A stretch of DNA of 64,000 bases, taken from contig NC_045142.1 of NCBI RefSeq assembly GCF_008831285.2, positions 21,949,354 to 22,013,353 on the forward strand, in the 5' to 3' direction. Below, one piece after another: positions 10,470 through 21,703 of the stretch (positions are counted from its first letter, which is position 1; every line of letters starts with the position of its first letter). The notes beneath the pieces are model-generated. The model was not told the origin of the DNA, searched no databases, and worked only from the letters and a program-made list of their open reading frames with translations. Source of the stretch: Nymphaea colorata. Lineage: Eukaryota; Streptophyta; Magnoliopsida; Nymphaeales; Nymphaeaceae. The position numbers were made by a program, and so were the translations under genes.

Positions 10470-13278
10470 TAAAAATCTATTTTATATTTAAAAAATAAAT
10501 TTCATTATAACCAAATCGGGTTCGAGCATGGGTTTCGGGTACCAAGCCTGAGTCTGGGATAGAGTTTTGGACACCCACCCTTAATTTGAATTGAAGGAGT
10601 ATTTGAAGTTATTATAAAAAAAACCAACCGATGCATCACACACAATTTAATTATTTAATTTTTTTTTTTTGAGTACAGGGTTTGCTTGCTTTGGTGTTTG
10701 AAGTGTCACTCATGTCATAGTATTTTTAACCCTCTAAATACTTGAAACAGGAACTCTGAATCTCATATAGTTCCAGCCCTGACCCTTGGATTTGGATCTA
10801 TAGATGTACAATTAGTGAAGTCCATTCAAACTTGACTTAGACTCTCCTCTCTCATTAATAAACAAGTCGAACTCATGCTTGATTTAAAATTCCAGTTATA
10901 AACAAATCAAGTTCAAGTTGTACGTGCTCGACCCACTAAATAAAAAAAATAAAAATAATCCGAGAAATAGTTATGCATATCTCATTTCATGGCCTTCCTA
11001 CCAACTAAAATTTCTTTGTTCCCATTTGGAGGTATTTCATATGATTCGATAATAACAAAAAAGGTAGGAACAGATATGTCAAATTTCGGCAGGCCCTGTA
11101 GTCATGGGTGGATCATGCTATTTGTCATTAAAAAGACCTTTTAAAATAATATTTTTAATTAAAAACAATGATACAACATAGGAGTCCTGGATCTAGGGGC
11201 AAGAGAATAGCTAGGCTTTTGAGCCTCTTTTCCAAGCCGTCCGAAACTAGTTATCAAATTCAAATGACCAAACTTCATGTAGTGGCGCTTTACCCGAGAC
11301 ATCAAAAGCAAACCTAGATCCTAGGGAGATGGGGAAAAGAGTGAGTGTTTCAACCTTGTTATTGAATGATATACAAAATACTCCTCCTACTCAAGAGACT
11401 CAAGAGACTGACAAGAGTAATATTAAGATGGAACTAAAAATATACTTTATTATTCTAATAAAAGAAATTTCAAAAATTAGTTCAAATAAAAAAAAATTAA
11501 ATGTAAGATAGAAGTCCCTTATTACTGCTTCAAAGGTTAGCCGAATGGATATTCAACAATGTCCATATATATGGGTGTATACATAAGTCCAAAAAATATA
11601 TGCAAAATTAATACACAGTAGGTCAGAAAATGGCAGAACAGGTGAAAAAATGTGTTTTGTAGAATTTACATGCAAAGAAAATATTCAAATCTTCAAATTA
11701 ATATGAAAAATGAAAAAAAAATTGATATCCATTTCTTAGAAACGTATCTAAGTTTGTCGCAGTATGTTGAAATTGATGCGATAGATATTTTCCTATGACT
11801 TTGCTTTAGAACTTAAACCCTAAATGTAGGACGATAAATGACTTGTTAAAATCATAACTTCTAATTGAATGGACAAAAAATACCATTAATAGGATGGATA
11901 GACAGTAGTACGTCGTGTTTCCTTTATTTTATTTTATGGTTACAACTATCAAACGACCTCTTATATTTTTTTCGTTCGCTTTTTCGGTAGAACATATTTC
12001 AGTATTCACTTTTTTTAATTTCCTTTTTTGTCCTCCCAAAGAGTTTTCTTTTTGAGGTATTTTTGTCACTAACCATACTACTGAAAAAGAATACATGTAT
12101 TATAATTTTTTAATATATTTCTCTGGAGAATTTTTGAAAAGTATAATTTATATATAAAAAAAAATATTGGCAACACCACCACCGCAAAAAATGAAAGATA
12201 CAGAGAAATTAAAAAAAAAAATGATCTAAACAAGTTAAGAAGAAGGATAGGCACACAGGAAGACCCCAAACAAACAAACAAAGGGACTACTACAACTCAT
12301 GAGCTCCTCAATGCTCTCTGCAGATGGCAGGGAAAACTCACCAACCATTTCCCTCTCCCAGTAATTGGTAATCAAGTCTCAGCCACAGCTTACGCGTCCT
12401 TTGGGTTGGGCGGTCGCACTAAATGCATGGAAAACTGTGTCCTCGCCAACCCACTCATGACTTTGGTCTTGCTAGGTGGGAGGGCAGCGTGCTGATGAGG
12501 GGTCGTGAACACGAGATGGTCTGTTCGGCTTAGAGAACGCACTAATGATCGATTCACTTAAAACTAAATCCAGATCTGAATCAAAATTCAATCATATTTT
12601 TTATTTAAATTTGAATTTGAATCATATTAAGTACGTGTCATTTCTTAAATTTGAATCCAATTCGAATTCTTAATCACATGTTTACAAGTCCGATTATTAC
12701 AGGATTTAAATATAAGTCCCGCAAAAAAGGTGCGCTACCTTACCGCTAAGCCTACACACGAGCCACGTCGAGTCCTAGCCTTGGCCAGCTCAAGTTCGAC
12801 TTGGCTCAAACTCTACTGACTACACAAAATCGAGCTCAAACTCGACTTGATTAACCTATTTAACTTGTTTAGGCGTTAACTCGTGTAAGAATTGACTTGT
12901 GGAAGTGTTAACTCATGTAACTTATTTAACTCGTGTAACATGTAAAAATTTATTTTTTATCCTAAAAGTTAAAACGGATGAACCATTTTTGGTAGTATTA
13001 TATAGCGTACCGGTTTACGAGTCGAGTTCCTAAAACTTGAACTCGACCCGTTTATCATTTCAAGTATTTTTGTAAGCTCGAACTTTGGCTCGTTTATAAA
13101 CAAGTCGAGCACTAGTGGAGTTTTTTCAAGCTGAGTTCGAGATGAGCCCAAGTTAGCTCGAGTCGTTGTGCAGCCTTGCTTACTGCTTAGAGTCTTTGAA
13201 TGAAATTACATGTCATTTCTTAAATCCGAATCCGATCCAAGTTCTAAATTCCAGATGTTTACAAGTGCTTAATACAAG
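10470..13278. other. Intergenic DNA with dispersed repeats
   Basis: No gene recognised. The region at about 12740-13180 is rich in CTCGAG/GAGCTC-like words and ends near GTGCAGCC. Similar words occur near 10800-10945, 32430-32640, 42590-42740 and 58290-58412, so this is a dispersed repeat family. A FRAGMENT of the AAATCCGAATC-type repeat lies at 12560-12720. Confidence 0.5.
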
Positions 13279-13430
13279 TCCTTAAAAACCTGGACTACCT
13301 TACGGCCAAGTGGCTGTATTGCTTCCTGTTGGGCTATGTGTGAATTAACTCCCGTCCTTAAAAACCTGGACTACCTTACGGCCAAGTGGCTGTATTGCTT
13401 CCTGTTGGGCTATGTGTGAATTAACTCCCG
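13279..13430. repeat. Perfect 76-bp tandem duplication
   Basis: The 76-bp unit beginning TCCTTAAAAACCTGGACTAC and ending TTAACTCCCG is present twice head-to-tail (13279-13354 and 13355-13430) with no mismatch, which suggests a very recent event. It lies about 300 bp upstream of the MES-A promoter. Confidence 0.95.
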
Positions 13431-13699
13431 CCCACATATATTTGTCTGATTAATTTTTATGTTTTTTCAACTAACAACTTTCTTTGGCAAAAAAAATTGG
13501 TTGAAAGTCCATTGAATTGAGATCCATGACAAAAGCAAGCAGCTGATTTGGATCAACAAAATTGAGAAATCAACCGGAATTCTATATAGAATCAATATGA
13601 GCTCGGAAAACGTAATTCTAACAATTTAAATCCAAGAAATATCTTGTTTTTGAAGAGAGCCAATCCATTTGCGGCTCTGAGTGGTCGAATACTGAAAGG

Positions 13700-13750
13700 G
13701 GGTGGGAAGATTAAATGCATCTTTCTCTCTCACCTCCTTAAATAGAGATA
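13700..13750 (+). promoter_or_regulatory. MES-A core promoter
   Basis: A GGTGGGAA-ATTAAATG block, a CT-rich stretch and CACCTCCTTAAATAG precede the gene. TTAAATAG at 13738-13745 is the best TATA box, 111 bp upstream of the ATG. The same module precedes MES-C, the split MES-B and, in shorter form, MES-D. Confidence 0.7.
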
Positions 13751-13848
13751 CAACAGCAGGCAGTGTCATAACAGAGGAGTCACCTTTCCTCATTGAATCC
13801 GTAACCTTCTTCTTCATCTATTCGTCTTCTTCTTCATCATCTCAGTTG

Positions 13849-14202
13849 ATGGATAAGTGGAGGCTTCCGTTGACGTGCCTCTGCTTCTTGGCGCCTGCGC
13901 TCGCCTTGATGGTGGCGGCGGTGGAAGCAGCGCCGCCGGCAGTGAAGGCTCCCGCCGCTGCTGCTGCTGCACGTCACTACGTTCTGGTGCACGGCTCCGG
14001 TCACGGTGCCTGGTGCTGGTACAAGGTCCACAACCTGCTGCGTCGGGCCGGGCAGAAAGTCACGGCTCTCGATCTCACCAGTGCCGGAATCAGCCCCATC
14101 GATCCCAACTCCGTCCTCACCTTCCCCTACTACAACAAGCCCCTCATCGATTTCCTCGCTTCCCTCCCTCCCAATGAAAAGGTCTCTCTCTCTCTCTCTC
14201 TC

Positions 14203-14239
<37 letters not shown>

Positions 14240-17102
14240 CTTTTCTATTTTGTCAACAGGGCATTTTTCAGTTATATAAATTATTGTTGTTAATTTGTTT
14301 TAATATTATACATATATATTGATATAATTTTTCCATTTTATCAACTGGGGATTTTTCAGTTATATAAACTTATTGTTGTTAATTTTTTTTAAGGTATAAA
14401 ATATGGGTTTAGACTGTACTCCAGTTATACGAGTATATATATATATATCCGAGTGGTAACTTGTCATACAACATTTTTAGATGTCATCACTTGGTTTACC
14501 AGGAAAGGCTCATTCACTGTTACAGTCTTCAAGCAAAGCAAGTGAGGTTGTCATTGATCTGAGGGGCAGATTATCTACGCCGAATTAATAATTCTCGACT
14601 ATGCCAAATTTATGTACTTTTGATTCATATTGAATATGGACATTGGCCTTGAGTGGATCTCTAGGCATTGGATGTCCAGGATTTTATTCACCTTGTTAGA
14701 GGGTTAGGGTTAGGAACTTCGAGTTTGAAGAAGGTCAAGAGTTCGAAACTCAGCCACATGATCTTCTAAAATGATCTGTGGTAGGGCTCGACGTCATCCT
14801 AGTTTTTCTAGCTGTCCTTTTTCCTACATGAACCAAGCAATTTCCTTTCATCTTTTGGCCTTGTTTTCTCTTTTGGGATGCCTTAAAAGAATGTTAATCT
14901 CTTGTAAATGGGCCTTTTAATTTTGCAGGTTGTGTTGGTAGGCCATAGCGCCGGCGGCCTAAGCTTGACTCATGCCATTCACATGTTTGGGCCCAAGAAG
15001 ATCAGTGCCGCCGTGTACGCTGGTGCAGTCATGCTCAGATCAGGGTTCATAACTCGGGAAGACCTGGCAATTGTAAGCAGTTTTCATTCTTCTCAAACAA
15101 TATCTATATAATATATATTAACAAACGCGGTTGAAACCACACCAAGAATCCACCAAAGCTCAACATACATGGCTTCGGCTCTCGTTCCGTGCGGTAGGAT
15201 GAAATATGCCTCTCGCTCACCCTGAATTAGGGCATCTAGGAATGGATTCACAGTTATCAATTCTTATTTTCTTTATGTACAATCACTATCATGTAGACTT
15301 TTCAGCTTCAATGCCCCAGCTCAATGGCTAATAGATGTTTTGAAAAGGAAAGAAGGGAAGGAACAGAGCTACTTGGTCTAGATACCTGCCATTCAAGTGG
15401 CAAGTTGAAGAGGAGAATGTGATGAAGTTGAAGACCTCATTTAAAGGGACATGAAGAGTGTTCCTTTTACAGCATTCCATGAGAGCACGCCACGTGTCTG
15501 GGCTCCAATAAGACATGTTCTTTCCACCCCCACACAGTTTTTTGTGTTAAGGGCATTTTGGACATTAGCTTTTTCAGCTTCTCTCTTTTGCCCTTGCAGG
15601 AGGATCTCCTCCTTTAAACCCAAGGGCAAGCTTCTTAGTCATTTCTGGAGCCGAACATGCGCGTCATGTGTTCGGCACTCAACATATAAACCTTTTCCAC
15701 TTTTGTTGCTCCAGCTTTAGCTTGCTATTGAATTTGTAGCCTTTCTTGTTTGCTAAGTACTGATTTTGGTTTGTTTTACTTCCTTCTTCTGTCTGAACAA
15801 ACACAGGGTTTCCCAAACATAAGTGAAGCAGTGAGATTAGGGTTTGGACAAGCACCAGACAGGTCTATCATGATGACAAGCTTCGCATTTCTGCCCAAGT
15901 ATCTGCGCAAAGTTCTTTATAACAGAAGTCCAGAGGAGGTAGTGCTCCTTTCTAAAGGAATCTTGCATTTCCGAGCTCTTTCATGTTCATGTTCTCGGAA
16001 GAAGCCCAAGCTGCTTGCTTTTTTTCCTACTCCCGAGATCAAGAGCTGTTTTAGGACGTAGATGAGGAGTGGTATACTTATCAATTGGAGTGTCGTTCGT
16101 CCACCATTTGCAGTTCAAACGAGTAGCAACAACAAGGATTGAACGGACAATCAGACTTTCACTGGGCTGCTGGTGCAACCGGCTATGCTGTACCCCTCAA
16201 GGCCAATAGTTTCTATTAAAAAGTGGAAACATTTTAATGTGTTTAAGTTATAAGCAAGCTAGGTTGATAAATAGATCCATAATAAGTTTATGCCCATTAA
16301 TGTAAATGGGTCCTTCCTTAATTAATTGAAAATTTTAAATTCAACTAATCTCTTGCTGGTAGGGAGTGAATCGAATTAGGGGGTCAGATAGGAGTGGTCC
16401 TTTTAATATCCAGAAAAGAAGTACTAATATATATTGGAAAAAAGATCATCTGAAGTCCTTTTTGCAGTACTTTCAGTCTTTACATGTTTAAATTCCTTAC
16501 AAAATGTGACTTTTCCCTCCTGTAAATGTATTTTCTAGTTAATGTGCGCAATCAAATCGCATTCCAACTGCTTCTTAGATCCAAATATTATTTACATCTT
16601 AAAAGCGAGAAAGAGATCTTAAATTTCTGCATATTTTTTGCAAGAACGTAGACGTTTTGAGAAATCCTGACATTATGATAACGTGAAGATCCTGGTTGTT
16701 TATTTTATGGATTCACCAGGAAGGCCATGGTTTTCATCTTTTGTAGTATACATATTCTCCTTAAGTTTCTCATATATATGTCCAATTCAAGCAGTTTGCA
16801 CCTGTGTATGAAACTTTGGATATTTTTTTTTCTCTCTCTAGGATATCGTGCTTGCTTCTGCACTGCTGAAGCCTGCACCAGGCCATGCAATGCTGGCAGC
16901 AAGGTTCAACAGCAGTGGTGTTGATGTTGATGGGGTTCCTAGGGTTTACGTGAAGACAATGATGGACAGAGTGTTCAAGCAGGAGGTGCAAGATGCCATG
17001 ATCAAGAAATGGCCTCCCCACAAGGTGGTGGCCCTCAATTCTGACCACTGCCTCTTCTTCTCAGCACCAGAGCAATTTACAGAAGTATTGCTGAAAGTCT
17101 AG
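13849..17102 (+). CDS. Methylesterase (MES/SABP2-like alpha/beta hydrolase), copy A
   Basis: Four exons: 13849-14181, 14929-15072, 15807-15938 and 16842-17102. All introns are phase 0, giving 289 residues. MES enzymes hydrolyse methyl esters such as methyl salicylate, methyl jasmonate and methyl-IAA; hydroxynitrile lyases share the fold. HGSGHGAWCWYK at about 48-59 forms the oxyanion region. GHSAGG carries the nucleophile Ser118. Asp245 and His272 (in NSDHC) complete the expected triad. The first 28 residues form a clear signal peptide (basic start, long Leu/Ala core, VEAA end), so the product probably enters the secretory route, unusual for typical cytosolic MES proteins. A poly-Ala run precedes the core. 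The start at 13849 is chosen because the leader and paralogues align there, downstream of the TATA box. A poly(A) signal AATAAA lies at 17285. Substrate cannot be told from sequence. Confidence 0.9.
14182..14240. repeat. CT then TA microsatellite in MES-A intron 1
   Basis: The 5' splice site of intron 1 is directly followed by a CT run and then about 17 TA units. The tract may vary in length and lies within 5 bp of the donor. Confidence 0.9.
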
Positions 17103-17300
17103 AGCTCAGCCGAGATCAATCTTAGAACAAGATTTAAGAGAACCATGTCTTTATCTTTATCTGAGATTGTAGTGCCCCTTTGCTTTTATCTGAGATTGTA
17201 TTGCTGAAGATCTAGAGCTCAGTCAGATCCATCTCAATCCTGAGAAGCATATTTTTATCCTTTTTTCTGAGATTGTAGCAGAACAATAAAGATTGTAGTG
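17103..17300 (+). other. MES-A 3' UTR with a partly duplicated tail
   Basis: After the stop, a segment with CTAGAGCTCAG, ATCTTAGAACAAG and GAGATTGTAGTGCCCC is followed at about 17200-17310 by a second, diverged copy of the same words. The second copy contains the AATAAA at 17285-17290. The 3' end of the gene has therefore been duplicated locally. Confidence 0.65.
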
Positions 17301-17525
17301 CCCCATTTGAGTTTTTTCCTGGGTATTTTAGTATTGTCCCCGATCTGCTTTATCTTGCTCATTCTGCTGTTTTGATAATAAGCATGAGTGTTTGAGAAGA
17401 ACATTTTGGGAAAATAATCAAGAAAATCTGGATGTATCAACTGTTGTCTAGGTGAGCTAAAGAATTACAACCAACTACCTGAAGCAGAAGCCCTTTTCTT
17501 TCCTTTTTTTGGGAGTTTTATTGGC

Positions 17526-17527
<2 letters not shown>

Positions 17528-17618
<91 letters not shown>
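17528..17618. repeat. Long TA microsatellite (about 45 units)
   Basis: An uninterrupted TA tract of about 91 bp, 430 bp downstream of MES-A. A second TA tract of about 18 units is at 17958-17993. Both can form cruciforms and are likely length-variable or misassembled. Confidence 0.95.
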
Positions 17619-17620
<2 letters not shown>

Positions 17621-17629
17621 CACATATAA

Positions 17630-17954
17630 TGTTTTAGAGTTTCAAACGGGAGGTTTTTGTAGGGTATAATATGGTAAACTTGAAAAAATGAAAAAAATAG
17701 TAAAATTTTTAAAAATTAACAAAAAATTAAAAATAAGAAAAAAATAAAATAAGTGATAAACTAATAACACAAACATCAAAAGATAAGTAGATTTGCAATA
17801 AAAAATAAAAATAAAATGAAAAAAAAACTGTTTGGTATTAAAAAAAAGTTTTTTTTTGTTTTTAACATTTTTTTCAAAAAAAATGCGTTTTTAAAAGTTT
17901 AAAACAACAATTTAATTTATCACGTCTTTTTTTATCAAAAAATGTGTTTTCCGT

Positions 17955-17998
<44 letters not shown>

Positions 17999-18920
17999 AC
18001 AGGGGAAAGAAATTTACTGCAAAGAACCGAATGGTTTACAACCAGCAATAAGCAGAAAAAGCAGATCTTATACCATAAGGAAGTGAGAGGTTGCGTGGAA
18101 GCTTCGATTCTTCTCTGAGCGATAAGATAAAACACTCCTTAACGCACAACAGCCCCTCAAAAAAAACCACATTAATGAGGAACACAATGCAAGAGAACTC
18201 ATGTCTGCCATCCAAAAGCTGAGGTCTGAGTTTTTGAAACCTCACCTTACCTGTCGCATTAATCGATAATCAATTCAATAATTGTTGAATAAATGTGCCT
18301 CAGACACTAGAGTTGGTGGGGAGCTCTAGTGTCAACAAATCTGATTTTGATCGAGTATTTGATTGATTGCTTATAAAAAACCAAGTATTAAAAAAATTGA
18401 CATTTGATTAACAAATTGGATCAAACTTGAATTTAAGAAACGACTTCTGATCAGGTTCAGACTTAAATAAGTATCTATTTGATTCGGATTTAATTAAATA
18501 TACATTGGATACTCATAACGGATTTAATTTTAAACAATTATTATATATCAAATATGTATATACATTTTGAGAATCGGTCCTTAACATATCATAATGCGGT
18601 TTGAATTTAGCCTAAAAGTCAAGTTTACATGTAAACGCTTCATATGGGACCAGCTTTTTAATGTGAACCCAAACATTTGAATTAAAAAAAATCTAACTCC
18701 AAGACAGATGTTGAAATTTATCCAAAACCCACTTGCCGGCCTGATTTGCGTTGAGCTAACCTAAGCAAGTGGGCACATTAAATGCATCTCTCTCTCTCTC
18801 ACACTCTCTCTGTTGTTTTGTGACACTTTGTCACTGGATTTTGTTGTCACTGGATTTTGTTTGAATGAATTTTCATTTTGTCAGCTTTCTCTCTCCTCTC
18901 TCTTTATATATATATAAGAA
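17630..18920. other. AT-rich intergenic DNA
   Basis: No gene seen. A- and T-homopolymer-rich sequence at 17680-17940, then a copy of the dispersed AAATCCGAAT-type repeat at about 18340-18600. Confidence 0.55.
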
Positions 18921-18923
18921 AAA

Positions 18924-19117
18924 GGTGGAAACATTAAATGGATCTGTCTCTCTCATACCTTCTACCCCGTTTGCTTCTCACCTCCTTAAATAGTGATGTA
19001 GCGGCAGCGACAATAACAACTCGGTTGAATTAAATAAAGGTGGGAACATTAAATGGATCTTTCTCCCTCTTTCCTTCTACCGCTTTTGCTTCTCACCTCC
19101 TTAAATAGTGATGTAGA
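18924..19117 (+). promoter_or_regulatory. Duplicated MES-B promoter, orphaned by a Copia insertion
   Basis: Two head-to-tail copies of the MES promoter module: a GGTGGAAACATTAAATGGATCT-like block, a CT-rich stretch, then CACCTCCTTAAATAGTGATGTAG. TATA-like TTAAATAG elements lie at 18986-18993 and 19101-19108. The second copy runs straight into the 5' LTR of the Copia element, while the matching leader and exon 1 resume right after the 3' LTR at 25444. Confidence 0.75.
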
Positions 19118-19438
19118 TATTGGATAGTGGCCATTGAGCCCTATCCTATCCGAATATATAGCAGTTACGGGATGATGCTCATCCTTTTGCTGAAATCTCT
19201 CCCCCATCCAAACCGCTGTTGGGCTGAGGGGAAAACCTAAGGGGCTGGCCTATTTAAGCTCAGCAACTCTTCATTTGAAGAAGCTTTCGGTGATAACCCT
19301 ATGAGAAGCCCCTTAGAAGGAAACCCCTTAAAACTAACTCTTCCTCTCCTTTTCTTGTTTTGCTGCTTTCTACAGAGGTGACCGTTCGTGGCTGAAGAAC
19401 TTGGGTATGGACGAACTTCCGCTGTCTTCACTTCAACA
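19118..19438 (+). repeat. 5' LTR of the Copia element
   Basis: About 321 bp, sharing long near-identical stretches with 25188-25443. It starts TATTGGATAG and ends CTTCAACA, so the usual TG start is TA in both LTRs. CCTATTTAAGC at about 19248 is a likely TATA region and is absent from the 3' LTR. Confidence 0.85.
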
Positions 19439-19439
19439 G

Positions 19440-19451
19440 TGGTATCAGAGC
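19440..19451 (+). other. Primer-binding site (initiator tRNA-Met)
   Basis: TGGTATCAGAGC follows the 5' LTR after one base. This is the standard plant Copia PBS complementary to the 3' end of initiator tRNA-Met. Confidence 0.95.
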
Positions 19452-20239
19452 CTTCTTTGTTGAATTCCAAGTAAGTGAATTCCAACACTTGCAGTGCCTG
19501 TGATGCATACTTTGTCTGAACAACTGAGTTCACAGTTATATAACATGCCATTCCAACATGCTAGATTCAAAGTTATGTCGCATATATGAAGCATGCTAGA
19601 CAAAATAATTTGTTGTACGCAAGGAACGATGTCTGATGCATGTTAAAACAATGGTTAATCTGAATGTATGAAACTTATGGTTTGCTTGTGGTTTCCAATT
19701 TGCTAGATATACTCTCTGTGCATGTAATTCCAAAAGGCAGAGGTGTTTTATTACACTATGTTGGAAGACGAGTTTCTGGTCTACCATAGACCAGAAACTC
19801 TTCGGTGACGCTGCCAATGACAGCAACCGTTGTCGGCCTCTCGAAGCTGGAGGAGAGGCTCAATATAAAACAGAGATGTAGAAGGAGAGAGAGTGTACCT
19901 CCCATCTGTCGTAGTTTTTTTTTAATCCCCTCCGTTTTTTTTCTTTTCTCTGTTGATTAATAATGGACGCTTGCTGGTCTTGCCGTCCTCTGTGTGATGG
20001 TAGCAGAAAGGGGGTTCGGGCAGAAGGGTAGACTGCGACAGAAACCCTAGGAAGACGCCCAAAACCTGTTTACGTTTCTGAGTTCTCTGCTGCCTGTGAG
20101 TAAAACTCCATCCGTCCACCTCACTGTTAGATCCTTCAACTTGTTGTGCTAACAACAAGAGCTTGGGGTCATGGGACTCTACGGCCGAACGTGTCGGACG
20201 ATGGTGGAAGTAACCCTAACCTCAAAACAGAGGAATAAT

Positions 20240-20341
20240 GGCCTCAGGTTGCTCGCTTCTGCACTCTGTGCGGTAGACGAGGAGGAATGAGGTCTCAAGT
20301 TGCTCGCTTCCGCCCTCTGTGTGGTAGACGAAGAGGAATGA
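20240..20341. repeat. 51-bp tandem duplication in the Copia leader
   Basis: Two 51-bp units (20240-20290 and 20291-20341), each with CTCAGGTTGCTCGCTTC-like and CTCTGTG-GGTAGACGA words and ending GGAATGA. They differ at a few positions and lie in the 1.5-kb untranslated leader between the PBS and gag. Confidence 0.85.
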
Positions 20342-20965
20342 GGAGAGTCCGAGTGGAAGAGACGAGACCAGCGAACCCTAGGAGAGAGGAGCTCTCGGGA
20401 GGAGAGAGAAAAATGGGCGAACAAATGAAAGAAAACGAGAGTTTCAACCGGTTTTATAGTAAGGTTGGAAATTTTCAAAACGAGTCCACCAAATTAGCAA
20501 AATTTACGGATAAGCTGTTATAATTTTTAAAATGTTCAAGCCACAGCATTTTTGCTAAAAAGTTTTTCAAAAAGAGGCTTGCGAAAGTTGTTTTCGTAAG
20601 AAACCGGGAACTTTATGAGAAATTACTTCTGGATACCTTCAGAGTTATTATAAATTGCTAAAAAGTGAGTTCCGGAAATTTTTTTTTTCTTTCATTGGAA
20701 GACTGCGCCTTTATGCAAAAGTACATATAGCACCCTCTAACCGTTAAAAAATGGAGAAAGAGGGTTCTGAAATAACTCTGAAAAGAGATTATGTATGTTT
20801 CATATTTAATCTAATGTCCTGTTATTCTAAATATTATTTTAGAATGTTGTTTGAGATTCATGTACATGCTCTAAAATACTTTCTTTAAGGCCTCTTGATG
20901 TAAGATTGTAAACTTCTTTCGTTGTTATGATTGTTCTTTACTTGCTATCGAAAATTAATTTAGAA

Positions 20966-21694
20966 ATGACATCAAGAGTGGGAGCTTCTGAATTAGCGAA
21001 GACTGAAAAACTCAATGGGACAAATTTTCATGCATGGAAGCGTAGGATAATGTTGGCCTTAACTTTAGAAAGACTCATTTATGTGATTAACGAGCCTTTT
21101 CCTACTTTAGGAGAAAAACCCACAGATGAAGAGAAAAAAGCATATGAGTCATTTACTTCTGATGATCTAATGGCTAAAACTATCATGTTAGCCTTCATGG
21201 AAGATGATCAAATTAGAGTCTTTGAGGATTGTCCAACTGCCAAGGACATGTTTGATACTATCGCTTCTAAATACAACACCATGACTGCTATGCACATCCA
21301 GTTACTGCAAGAACAGTACAATTCATATAGGATGAAAGAATCAGACAATGTAATGGACCATGTTAATAAGATGTTGGTCATGGCTAAAGATTTAGCCGTG
21401 GTAGGGAATGTCATATCTGACAATATGCAGATAAGAACAATTCTGAACAGCCTACCTCCTTCTTGGGATATGGCAGTTACTGCTTTAAGTGTTCAATTTG
21501 ATACTCTTACTTTAGAAAAGCTTCCTATACAGTTAGCTCTACAGCAACAACGTCTGACCAAGAGAAATAGAGCAGAGTTGATGACAGTCCAGGAAAAACC
21601 TTCTGGTAGTCATGTGCCTGTAAAACCAAAACAATTTAAAAATCGAAATGATGGCAAGTTCAAGGGCAATTATGCAGGTACTAAGAAATCTTAA
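20966..21694 (+). pseudogene. gag: Copia gag (capsid) region
   Basis: An open frame of about 243 codons encodes a UBN2/gag-type protein: LNGTNFHAWKRRI near the N-terminus, ending in a Lys-rich tail. It would package element RNA in cytoplasmic particles. The frame has an upstream ATG at 20927, but the start at 20966 fits the family better. An in-frame TAA at 21692-21694 cuts it from the zinc knuckle that follows in the same frame. Confidence 0.85.
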
Positions 21695-21703
21695 GGAACT
21701 GTA

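Noticed and set aside
13279..13430. CRISPR-like or phage-like direct repeats
   Set aside because: Two adjacent identical units without spacers; a simple tandem duplication in plant DNA.
13857..14239. Alternative plus- and minus-strand frames over MES-A exon 1
   Set aside because: GC-rich exon shadows; the MES frame has the conserved motifs and splices to three further exons.
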